This document shows positions 47,476 through 58,507 of a stretch of DNA of 64,000 bases, one piece after another. The position numbers and the translations under genes were made by a program. Source of the DNA: Raffaelea ambrosiae. Lineage: Eukaryota > Ascomycota > Sordariomycetes > Ophiostomatales > Ophiostomataceae. The notes beneath the pieces were generated by a model. That model was not told the DNA's origin. It made no database searches and was given only the letters and a program-made list of their open reading frames with translations. How positions within the stretch are numbered: the first letter of the stretch is position 1; every line of letters starts with the position of its first letter. Where the stretch lies: the NCBI GenBank assembly GCA_002778195.1, contig PCDI01000011.1, positions 1,151,763 to 1,215,762 on the forward strand, read 5' to 3'.

Positions 47476-48981
47476 GACGACAATGCAAGGAGTGCAGAAA
47501 AGCTCCGCCAGAGACAAACGCAACGGTATGACAACCGCCCGTTGGTCGAGCTTCTTGTTCTCGCGAGTTCGTCGCCGTCGTCGAGCTGGCCGGACTGCTC
47601 CGCTGCCCATCCCTGCTCGATTCGGTCTGATGAGGTTGAAAAAAGAGCAGCAGGCTACTGGGTTCCGGGGCAAGATCCAACAGATCACAGCGAAAGTGGC
47701 CCATCTGTGGCTTCGGCAAGGCCGTCCGTCGATGGAGCACGGCATCCGCCCTCCCTGCAAAGAAGAGAGAGAGGCCTATCCCCTCTACGGACGGAGAACG
47801 AGCTCGAACAAACTCGAACGAACGCCTCTGTGCGGTGTCCACATGAGGTACCCACCACAAAGCAGCGCCGCTCGCTGGAGGGGGCCAGGCCCCCTGTTTC
47901 TTGGCTAGCTGGAAGTCGGCTGCCTTTAGCGGCCTGGTGCTCATTGGGAGGGGCCGGCGGAAGGCGGGAAGCAAGAGACGAAAGACGAGAGACCACACAG
48001 AGAGGAGACGAGGGCGGCGCCTCGCGGATGCGGTGCCTGTTGTGGTGCTTGCTGGTGGTGTTTGCTGTGGCGGGTGGTGTTCATGTGTGCTCCCGTTGGC
48101 GTCTTCTCCTTGCGCCCAAGGGGGTTGCATTGTCGTTGTGAACTAGAGCAGGTTTGAGGCGCATATCAGCACTTTGGCTATAAGACAGACAACGGGCGGT
48201 CTCCATGTGGCAGCACGATCCTCCAGCACTCTCAGGGCGGCCGTCCACCACGTTGCAGTGGTGTGCGAGTATGTTTGTGCCAGACCCAAGGAGCCAGACC
48301 CAAAGAGACCCAAGGAAACCCAAGGAGACCCAAGGTGCAACCCAAGAGGGGTCCAGGAAATTGGGAACAACATGATAGGCGCCAAAAACTTAAGTGAGAG
48401 GGACCCGCCTGCGCAACATTCAACAGTGGAAAGCCTTCCCGGTGACAGGTGCAAAAGCGGGAACGTCTCCAGCAAGGGCTGAGATTACGAGACCACGTTA
48501 GTTCCCCCACGTATGAGTATCGTAGGTACGAGTGGTCCCCGACGGAGACTCCTGTGAGCTCGTCGTCTCCTCCCAAAAGAACCCACTCCATCTATTTCAC
48601 ACTCTTGACCTCCGATCCTCCGTCTGCCGCTCGTTGTAAGCTCCGCGTCGGTGGAGAACCAATCAATACTCGTAGACGATGGGGTCGGCGGTGAGGGGGG
48701 GGGGCTAGATGTCAGAGCCCGGCTTTTGTCTGGGTTTTCTGGCTCCCATTCCTCCGCGGAAACATCCTGGCATCCTGTCATATCCAGACCCAACTGATAC
48801 ACCCGTGTAAGACATCATCACGTATCGTGTCTTGCAAGTATCGTGCACGTGTCGCGCACGGGGAAACAAGGAGCCCAACCGGTTCTGCTGCCATGGATTC
48901 CGGCTCGGTTTCAAAGCCAGAAAACAGTCTTCTGCGTGGCTCACAAACCGTACAAGGTAACTGATTGGGGTGTATTACACC

Positions 48982-48995
48982 ACACCGTACGGTGT
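48982..48995. repeat. 14-bp perfect palindrome ACACCGTACGGTGT
   Basis: Perfect self-complementary 14-mer. The sequence just before it (48967-48989) recurs at 52934-52956 with 19 of 23 positions identical. Confidence 0.6.
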
Positions 48996-50770
48996 AGCTA
49001 CAGGATCTCGTCTCGCCAGCGAGCAACCGCCAGCGAGCAGCCGGATTGGGACCAGAGCGCTTTTGCATGTGGGGTTGCTGCGCGCAGGAAGGGTTTCATG
49101 GGACGGAGAGTGTGTGGTGTATGGGGTTTGTCGATGTCATAAAAAAAACAAAAAATTCAAGGTGGGCCGTCTTACCCTCTGTCCTCTGGTCTGTAGAATA
49201 CCCTGTAAGATATGTTTTGCTTTTCTGGCACCCGGGCTTTTGGGGAACTGTGGTGGAGCTGAAAGCAATGGTGCAGGCTAGCAATGCCCACTGTTCTCCA
49301 CAAGGCGTGTAAAAGAAATGCATGGGTTGGAAACGCAGCACTCCGTTTGGAGGAAGCCATGCATAGGAGTCGGCGAGCATAGTGGACTGCCAGACCAACT
49401 AGATGTGTGTGTGGTCCCGAGATGAGACGTGGTTTGGTGCTCCCATGGACGAATCCGGCTAAGCAGAGTGCAATCTGTGTTGATCTGATGCAGGTTGCAT
49501 TTTGTGGGATGTGAAGCCCAAGCCCAACCAGCATTTTCTTTTGAGCGGTTAGCATGCGGCTGGGAAGCCCGGATTTGCAGACAGACAGGGGGGGGCAGAG
49601 GCCGAGTCGGAGCCAGAGTCGGGAACCAAAGATTTAATATACTATGTATGAGGCATAACACAATGTTGAACAGGAGGCAACGAAGAAAAGCAGGCAGACG
49701 AGCACAGGAGAGCACCACGAGGACACCCAGAAACCGCCAGAAACAGCAGCTGTATGAGGATCATAAACATGTGTACTTTGCCTCTACCCGTTGACGACGA
49801 GAGGGGAAAGTGTATAACGACGTGCTTTGTTGGCAGCATCCCACAGTAAAAATCGATGTGACCGCTGGCGCTAGTTTTGGGCCGGCCAGCCAAGGCGCCA
49901 GAGGACATCTCCATCGAGTTAGAGGCGCAATTCGGGTCGAGCTTGATGGTGTTGGAGAAAGTGTTGGAGGTGTGTAAGACAAGTCCATGCGGGCGGATAC
50001 GTGGATGGAGGGTTTTAAACTCACTTCCGCACATTTTGTACACATTGGCTTTGCAGGGCCCTGTGCAGCTCTTTGAATTACATGCCTTTGTCTTGTCGAT
50101 CGCACAACCCGTGTGAGTGGGCCCTGCTACCCAGGCAGGCACGAGACAAAAAAGCAAAGAAACTGTATTCTCTTTCCCTTCCTTTTCGTGGGACTGATGC
50201 GATGGGACAGAGACCGGGCGGCCCGAGAGCCAGAACACCGAGGAGGAGCAGGCCAGGGCAGGCCTGGAGCTTGAGGATTGGCTCGAACAGCAGGCGATTC
50301 TGCGAGAAAGACGGTGTATGGGCGAAGAACGAAAACAATGACGGAAATATCACAAGGGCCAGGCAGCTCGGGAGCCTGGGCCGTGTTAGTGTGAATTCTG
50401 CCGGCGGGCTGGTAACCGTACGAGCAGACAGACGGCAAGGTACGAGTAGGGTACTCGCAGTTACCGCTCGTATCCCACACCACAGCCGTCAGGCACTGAG
50501 CCAGGGTCGACCAGTGTTTGTCGAATACGCCAGAGGCAAATGCTTGACTTGAATCCGGTTCTGTAGGAACGAGTGGGTTTCGGAGCGGCGGCGTAGACCG
50601 GTGCTATGTAATAGTATGCTGATCAGGGCTCTGGGGGGAAACAATGGCCGCCAAGCACGACAGCTAGTAGTGTTGTCTAGACTGCAACGGGCAGCCAGAG
50701 CAGATGGGGACAAGCTGACATGGCGGAGGCGGAATGGCGAACGCCACTGTCGACAGTTGCGTGGAGTCGG

Positions 50771-50822
50771 TATGGGGAGGAGCCAGAGGGAAGAGCCAGA
50801 GGGAGGAGCCACAGGGAGGAGA
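50771..50822. repeat. Imperfect 12-bp GGGAGGAGCCAGA repeat
   Basis: Three to four degenerate copies of a GAGCCAGAGGGA unit in direct order. Confidence 0.55.
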
Positions 50823-52518
50823 GGACTAGCCAGCCAGTAGCTGGGAGCTGCCGTTTGCTTGTATCCTGCGCGTACTGGAATAAGTCGCCGAGGTTCTCAC
50901 ACAACAACGCCCCGCACTGCCGATGTCCGTCTCCGTCGTTCTCCCGCACAGACGCTTCGTCTTTTGCAGTCTCCTGTGTCTTTTCGTCTCTTGTCCTTCT
51001 GTCTGTTTGTCCCTGTCTCTCACCACCCCCTCTCATATGTGTGTCTCACTATTTGCGGAGGATGTGCGCCGGATGGGAGTTTGATCCGAGGTCTGTGGCG
51101 GTGGCCCTGCAGGGCAAGCCCGTGCAAGGAGAGAAGAGTGTGACGTCGAAGGAGCGGCGGACCAAGCTCTCGGCATTCCCAAGGACGGGAAGTCCAGCCC
51201 AGGCCTATGATTGGCGCCAGGAAGTGGCTGTAGGTGCAAAACCTTGTTTTTTTCCCTTCTTTTCGTTTTCCTCTGTGGCCATCTTCCATGTTCTGGTTCA
51301 GCTCCTGCCGGTGTCCGCACAATGTATCCTCTTTCTGGAGGGTGCCACTGGCTGGTGGAACTGGTTGAGCACTGGTCTTGGTGCACTGACCTGCCTCGGT
51401 GGCTCTGTTCCTCCGCATGCGTATGAGTTGCTCGTACTCGTACATGTGTTGTTGCTTGTTTGTCTAGCCCTCGGTCTTCTTGCTAGCCTAGTCTCGTTTG
51501 TCGCCCTTCTGCCCAGCAGTCCGGACCATACTCGTGCATTCGAAGAAAGATAGAGCAGAAAGCTGCGGAAAGATACCATGCATACTTCGTGAGATGCGCG
51601 CCTTTTTTTTTTCGTCGAGCAGAAAGTCGAGTCTGCATTGATTCACGTCCCGCTAATGCGAGGGCGAAAAGACGCAACAGCCGATTGGGAAGTTATCAAA
51701 CGGACTCGCCGTGGATCATGTCTGTACATGGTAGTCGTCTTGGAAGTACGAGTACTTCGTACATGCACACAATACCCACAGACTGGATGGGCAGAGGAGT
51801 CGAAAATGGTGAAGGGGGGGACAGGGGTTGTGAAAGAGCAGGGAATAATCCATGCCGCCTAATGCAATAGGAGGGCCTTGCTAACGGCAGGGGGACTAAA
51901 GTATCCCACCTTTCTTTTTTGCCTTTTTTTTTCTCTCCCCCCCCCCCCCCCCTTCTTTTTTGGGTCTGCCTTCTCTGCTTGTCGTTTTGCCTCGTTTCTT
52001 TTTCCAAAAAAAGAAAAAAGAAAAGGGAACGATGGATTGGTGTCGGATTCGCAGCATGGTGGTGCCGGTCTAGGCCAGTCGCCAAAACGTAAATCCAGAA
52101 GGATTAGTGGCAAGGTTGGAAGCGGAATAGCGGCAGCTGCAAAAGGACAGGTCCTGGGCAGAACCTGCACAGAATGGACGGGTGTGGACAGGTGAGGCCC
52201 GGGAGGGAGGCCCCAGGTGAGGCCAGGACGAGACAGGCTCACGGGCAGGGTGACATGAAACCCTTGCTGGGAAAGGGTCTTGGGTGCCTGGGAAAGGGCA
52301 TACGTGTCTCTACTGCTATTACCCGCATTTCCTGGGCGTCAAGAGGCAGGTACGATCCAGCACAGAGGGAAGGAGAGATCGGACGAACATCACGTGAGTG
52401 GATCTCCGAGTCTAAACAGTGTTTTGCGGCAGATAGATTGTGCGGCAAGAAGACCTGCATAGACCCCAATTTTGTCTGCCACGCGTCCAGTCGCACTTGC
52501 TGTATGGAGACAAACAAC

Positions 52519-52707
52519 GGAGACCAGACCAAGAGACCAGACCAGGAGACCAGACCAGGAGACCAGACCAGGAGACCAGACCAGGAGACCAGACCAAGAG
52601 ACCAGGCCAGGAGACCAGGCCAGGAAACCAAACCAGGAGACCGAACCAGGAGACCGGACCAGGAAACCAGGCCAGTAGACCAGGCTCAGGAGACCAGGAA
52701 ACCAGGA
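52519..52707. repeat. 13-bp GAGACCAGACCAG minisatellite
   Basis: About fourteen direct copies, near-perfect in the first half and degenerate towards the right (GGCCAG, AAACC variants). Because 13 is not a multiple of three and the unit contains no stop in any phase, frames on both strands stay open and give false 13-residue-periodic proteins. Confidence 0.85.
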
Positions 52708-55700
52708 AAAGCTCATTTGTCCATTGTTGCAATGTCGTACTGGGTCGCCGAGCGGGTGTGCGGGCTGGTGGGCTTTGGGTCTGGAGAGCCCACCTTGCCT
52801 GTAGCCAGCCATCAGCCATCCCTCACGAGATCGAAAAAAGGGAAGAAAGAAAGAAATAAGAAGAGGGGCGGTGGGGGATTCGCCCGTTGCGTCTTTTTAT
52901 GGAGTACATACTTTGTAGTATACGCTGGTCAGTGGGGTTTATTACCATACACCGTAGCAGTCTTCCCTGCTTTCTGGTTTCTTTTGGGGTTTGGCATTGG
53001 AATTGCTACTGGCTTTCTGGGTCTCTGGGTCTGGGCTCGGCCGAGTGTCTGGTGTGTCAGGTCTGGTCACCGCCGGCTGGTCCAGCAGGAAGAGGCAAAA
53101 TGCAGAGGCGCGTATTTGTGGATATACGAGTGATGGGGCGTCGCGAGCATCGCCGCGCCCGCTGCAAGATACATCGACTACGTGCAGAAGGGAAGGAGGG
53201 GAGGGGGCCAGGGGCAAAGTGCCAGGCAGACACCTGCTATGTAATAGAAGGCAGCCGTGCCTGCAGGATCCGCCCTGTTTGTCATCTTGCGCCTCGTGCC
53301 TTGATATTGCCCGTTCAAACCATACATCACGCATCCACCGTACTCGTACAAGCATCGTATGCGGTGTACGAGAGAGAGCACTGCACTCGTAGCACTGATT
53401 GATAACTCCGCATTTTTAGCCAGCCTTGCCCCAAGCCCCCCTCCCCTGCTTTCCCTCCTCTCCTCTTGTCTTCCGGTATCAATTTCCGCACCAATGGCTC
53501 TGCACAGCACGTTGGTGGCAAGCAGGCATTGTATCCTGCGCCGCACTACAGCGTCTGGACTGCCTCATGGCGTTTTATTATTATTATTATTATTTTTTTC
53601 AACTTGGCAGCGCCGGGGTGTCCCGGCCTGCCTCGTGAGACTGCTGGCTGGTGTAAGATGCGCTACAGAAACCGACGCCCAAATCCTCCGGCAGTGTGGG
53701 TGCTACTACGTATTATGTACCACCGTATTTTAAATAGCGTGCAATAAATGCTCCGTAGTTGAGCCAGCTAAAAAGCTGTGAGGGGCTCTGGCGTGGCTTC
53801 TTATTTGCAAATAAACGGATCTGCTACATTTCCTTTTTTTTTTCCCTTAATTTTTTTTGGGGCTCTTCCCACCTCTCACTCTGCCCGAGCGTTCCCAGGC
53901 GTTTTTTCCCCCCTCTCCATCGCACCACACCCCAAGCGCTTTCGAGAACCGCAAAAAGTGGAACCTGCCCCGGCGTCTTGGTTTGCTGTTGGTCCAAGCG
54001 GTCGTAGCACGAGCAGGGGTCCGGATTAGCTGAGTGGTAGCTGAAGTGTTGCTGTCACTTTTCCTACGCAAAGTAGATAAAAGACTGCCCGAATATAACG
54101 GCTTTCCCGTCACTTCTCACAAAAACAACTGCAACAGCCACAGTCGTCGGAAGGTCGGACCAACCAAGCAAAGGGCACACACAACACAATGGCCTACCAC
54201 TGGCACCAAGGGCCTACGGCGTACTCGCACAGCGACTATTACGACGTACTATGTATCTTACTATGCGCTATCGTACACAGAGACTACTCGTACACCGTCC
54301 AGGCAGAGCCATTGCGACGCAGAGATCCGCTCTCCATCGTGCCCCATCTCAATTTGCCAGGTCTGTTTTTGTGACTCGTCTTTCTGCCTCTATGACAGAC
54401 GTCCTGTTTGTCAGTAGTAGTGGTTGGGCCTGTAGACATACTGTAAGCTACCCCCCTCCCCGATGATTGTTTTGCCCCCATTTCCCTCGGCTTGGTCCTT
54501 CGTCCAATGCCACCGCATTGGATCCTCCTGGTTCTTATCATGCCCTGCTCGAGCCACGATGTGACTCCGGCCACGAGCTCGTGTGTTGGACCTGGAGGAC
54601 GCCCTACCGTATCCCGGAAAGGACGCCGTTGTCGTATGTTGGGGCGTCATCCTTGACAGAACACGTGTCGGTACCCGGTGTACTTTTTTTTTCTTGGCCT
54701 CTAATTGTTGGCCATTTGGGCCGAGGGCGATCCCCATGCTGGCCTAAGCGGGTGCGAACCATAAACCAGCCTCGCAGCCTCATCTCACGGCAAATTGCAC
54801 GAGCAAAGCTGAGAGCGGGTTATGGTGACTTGGCGCTTTCCGGTCTCATGACGGTTCCACTCCGTTCCTGAACAGCCGGGGCGACTGGGAGGGGGGATAC
54901 CAAAATTCGCACGCACTCACACAACACACACGTAAGATACACAGAGATGTGACAACACACAGGAAAGCGAGATGTGTGCCTTGCCCAAGGGAGGCCGTCC
55001 CAGCCATGGAATAACAAGACCGGAAGCCAGCCTCTCGGTTTCTTAATATAGCCCTCCCATGCCCTGATATTGGACCTGTAATACACCATTGTTTAAGCGC
55101 CGTTCGAGGCCAAGGTCAGGAAATTACCAACATTTGGCTGCTCCTTCGACTGCTACCGTGCACTGCACCGTTGGATGGCCCCATCCCACCACAGGCTGGT
55201 TCTTGACTTCCTCGTCCATGTGTCCCCCCAAAATGTGCCCCAATTTGCACTACTTGTCCAATACTATGTGTACGGGCGCACCTCTTTCTATGGGGGGTTG
55301 CTTCGGTGTGACGCCCGCAACCTAACAATGCAAATACCATAAGAAGACGGCAAAACGCCATCAGCACAAACTACGACGTAGAACGGCCAACAAACCAGAA
55401 GAAGCCCATCTTCGGTCCCCATTTGCTGTTACCATTGGCTGTTACCATTTGCCGTCTGCGGCCACTTGGGTGCATTGGCTATCTATTACTACACTTTACT
55501 AGCCCAAGAGACTGCTATCTATGTGCCTGGAATGCCATTTCTGCAAGATGTCTCTTTTGACGTCGTAGCCGTAAGAAGTCTTACATCGTACCCTGCATTT
55601 CATTGGATTTTTACATACAAAGTAGTACATGGAATTCTCTCCTCTGTTGGTGGTTCCTGGGAAAGGGAAGAAACGGGAATAAGCCGTGCCAGGTGTCACA

Positions 55701-56168
55701 GAGAGCCCACGCCCCTTCCCTTCGTGTTCTCTTTTCGCATGCCAGCTGGGAAGGAGCTGCCCAACAGGAAGCTTGGTTTCCGTGGCTTCCTGCCCACTGC
55801 AAGTTTCTCGGTTGATTCGGTCGCTCCTTCCAGTTTTGTTGCTCGCAATTTTTTTTAAGGCCCCTTCCTTGTCCTTCTCTCGCATGCACCAGCGAGAAGC
55901 TCGGGCCATCTCCGCATTACCAACGACAAGGAAGGGCCCTGTTTCCGCGGCCAGTAATTGGGTAGATCCCTGTCTCCGGTCACCAACGCAGCTACAACCC
56001 AAGATGCATGCACGTATGGCGCGTGTATCTACACTGTAACTCGCCCATCACCCATACACACAGACGCATCAGGAAAGGCACGAAAAGCAACACCGGCAGC
56101 AGGCCGGCAGGAGCAACAACAAGCAACAACATGCAATAGCTGCAACAATAACAGCAACCACAACCACA

Positions 56169-56210
56169 ACGCACAGCGCACAACGCACAGCGCACAACGC
56201 ACAGCGCACA
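56169..56210. repeat. 14-bp CGCACAGCGCACAA repeat, three copies
   Basis: Three direct, nearly identical copies following a CAA-rich stretch (about 56110-56165). Confidence 0.7.
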
Positions 56211-58507
56211 CCGGCTAACAAGCCCCGGAATAATTAACTCGTTTCAGGAAACCGTTGTAATCTCTTGCATTCCTTCCATACGCCATCCCCCCAAAACCAC
56301 CTCCCTCGTTGTTCATGCAACGAAAGGAACATTTGCCCCGAGCCACTGTTCTAGCCTTCTTTTTGTTATTAGATGCCCCCCTCTATGAAAGTACGGGGTG
56401 CTTGTTAAGCAGCGCACATGGCAAGGGATGGGATGGCCCCTAGACAAGGAAGCCTTATGGCGTCGTACGAAATTGGCTGATCAAAGGTTGGCCAGCCAAG
56501 AAGATTGCTTTTCGGTGAGTAGTAACACACCGAACCATTTCTCTGCCAGGCAGCGTAGCTGGTGAGAAGGGTTCCCCGGTATTCCAGTGGAGAGGATGAG
56601 CAGTAACAGGACATTACTACCAGTCAGATCCTGTAATGCCACGCGCAAGTACATAGTAGGAATGTCCCACTACAGGTTGCTTTCAGGAACACATTATCCT
56701 TCCACGTCATTCCCACTCTTTCGAATTAGAACGTGGGGTGGTGGTATGTCGAACAAATTGCCTCTTTTTTCTACTATGTATTATTGATTTGGAAGTGCAC
56801 TATGGGCCAAATGCGTACCCGTACTATGCATGGATGGAGAACGACTCCGAATTCCCCGTTGGCTACCCAGTGAACATGTACTCGTAAATACCGTGTACGA
56901 GTACAGGCAAACTAGTCAATCTCGGGTGTTTTTTTTTTGTTGTTGTCGTATTACACTATGAATGGAGAAAGAAAAAACAACGGGCACATGAAAACACACT
57001 CATCACAAAATAAACCTCCCTTGCATTGCTGTTCATTTACAGTTTTCCAGGATATCCAGCAGTCCTGTTGCGATGATATTTGGCTTGCCACAGGCAATCT
57101 CTTTCCCGCCTCTAATTTTGGTACAGGCCGAGAAGAGAAGCAGGGCTCCCGTCGCCGAATGAGCAGTTGCGTGGGCGGCTGCCGTGCACCCTCGGGAAGA
57201 CTTTCCGTCCGCTCATCAGTGGCAAAGGTCTCTCTCAGCGGCGGAATGGGCCGGGGGTCGGATCTCAGCCCACCACCACCCACTGCCAAATATTATGATA
57301 CATACACTGTACTTACACTGACGAGTCTGCAGCTCTGCTCATATATCGTATTACCATGCACCCCGGCAGAGAACGCCCGGGAAAGCAAATACGTTATTCA
57401 TTTCTTGGTTTCCATTTTCTTTGTTTCTAAAAAAAGAGTTTTTGTTCTTACTTTGTACGAATGAGGACGGGGGAGGGTAAATACAAAAAATAAAAAGGCG
57501 GAGTGGGGTCGTGCATACACACACACGCATGCACGCACAAGCAACAACCAAATAAGATGAATGATCTACATTGTCAATAGATGCAGTGTTGCCTGTCTGC
57601 ATTTGCCAGGGCACAAGGCAAGACGATCATTTGTGCCGATTGTGACCAGCCAGAGTCCTACAGGCTTGCCCTCTCAAGGCAGCTTGCAAAGCAGCAAGGG
57701 ATGGGAGAGAGAGAGAAAGAGAATCCGAGCACACGCCTAAATTCAACCACTTATGGGGCACCCCCCCCCCCAAAAAAAAACAGATCCTGCAGGATTGCCT
57801 GTGAAGATAACAGCTTACACTATTACGCAGCTACTCTCTATCCCCCCCCCCCCCCGGGGTCCAGACCAACTGCAGAAACAAGCCGGCTTCGATGTCCAAG
57901 GCTTACATAGTACATTTCTGAAGATTTTTAGCACCTGGTTTGCCCTTCATTGCAGGACCAAAAAAAGGGGCCCAAAGGGGCATCATGAAGCGCTCTGGGG
58001 GGGCTATGTCCGAGCGCGCGAGTCCATAGCAAGAGCCTCGTGCCTGTGCACGTGATCCAAATGGGGGTTTCCGTGTTTCAAAACACCGTCCAGTCCCAGG
58101 GAACAGGGGCAAACGTTTTGTGTTTCACGCCAATTGGAAACAGAGTTGACGATGAAACGTCTCTGACGTCCCTATATCGGATTGTTTTTTTCGGCCTCTT
58201 TGTGTCTTCTTCTCAGGAAAACTTGTGTCTCGACAAATTCACGAACTTTTCTTTGCGCCAGCATTTGGGGCGGTGACGTAATTTTTTTCGGGACCGTCAT
58301 TGGCAAGACACATGTCGACACTGTAATCATAGCCCCCTGGCCAAGGAAGCAAGGGAAAGCAAGCGTCCAACCCCAACCCCCCCCCCCAAGAAACAAAGAA
58401 GACAGACACAGAAAACAGAAGAAAGGTAAAGAGCGAGAAAGCTGGGCCATCCTCTTTTTTTTCGATTCTGTCTTCCATCTCAGCTAAAAATCAAAGCTTC
58501 TACGGTC

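Larger units (their letters stand above)
43276..58507. other. 15-kb region without recognisable genes
   Basis: Lies upstream of both the Zn2Cys6 factor (minus) and the MOSC gene (plus). Open frames occur in all six frames but overlap, lack family motifs, and many arise from stop-free tandem repeats. It carries repeated TACGAGTA/TACTCGTA and TACTATGTA motifs, several minisatellites, G and C homopolymers and an assembly gap. The first kilobase before 43275 is probably the factor's own promoter and leader: purine-rich, with GAA repeats near 44080-44105. I see no tRNA, rRNA or intact transposon. Unrecognised genes with several introns or long noncoding RNAs cannot be excluded. Confidence 0.5.

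Noticed and set aside
47179..48141. Overlapping plus and minus frames of about 320 and 276 codons
   Set aside because: Both depend on the stop-free AAGGGCAGC minisatellite; the 9-to-10-bp unit change argues against selection on frame.
49642..50238. Cys-rich minus-strand frame of 198 codons
   Set aside because: Considered as a small secreted protein, but no signal peptide at a plausible start, no ordered cysteine pattern, and it is matched by plus-strand frames.
50720..51553. Plus-strand frame of 277 codons with a hydrophobic C-terminal half
   Set aside because: Looks like a possible membrane protein but resembles no known family, has biased Ser/Pro/Cys composition and is matched by antisense frames. 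Transcript data could reverse this.
52174..53133. Plus-strand frame of 319 codons with a 13-residue repeat
   Set aside because: The repeat is the translation of a 13-bp minisatellite; minus-strand frames across it are equally open.
54010..54090. tRNA-like A-box (TTAGCTGAGTGGTAG)
   Set aside because: No B-box GGTTCGAnTCC at the right distance and no cloverleaf could be drawn.
57120..57230. Weak resemblance to dispersed 5S rRNA (TTCCGTCCGCTCA)
   Set aside because: Only a short match; the internal control region and flanking helices are absent.
43276..58507. Biosynthetic cluster or transposon island
   Set aside because: No reverse transcriptase, transposase, polyketide or peptide synthase, or transporter motifs could be read in any frame.
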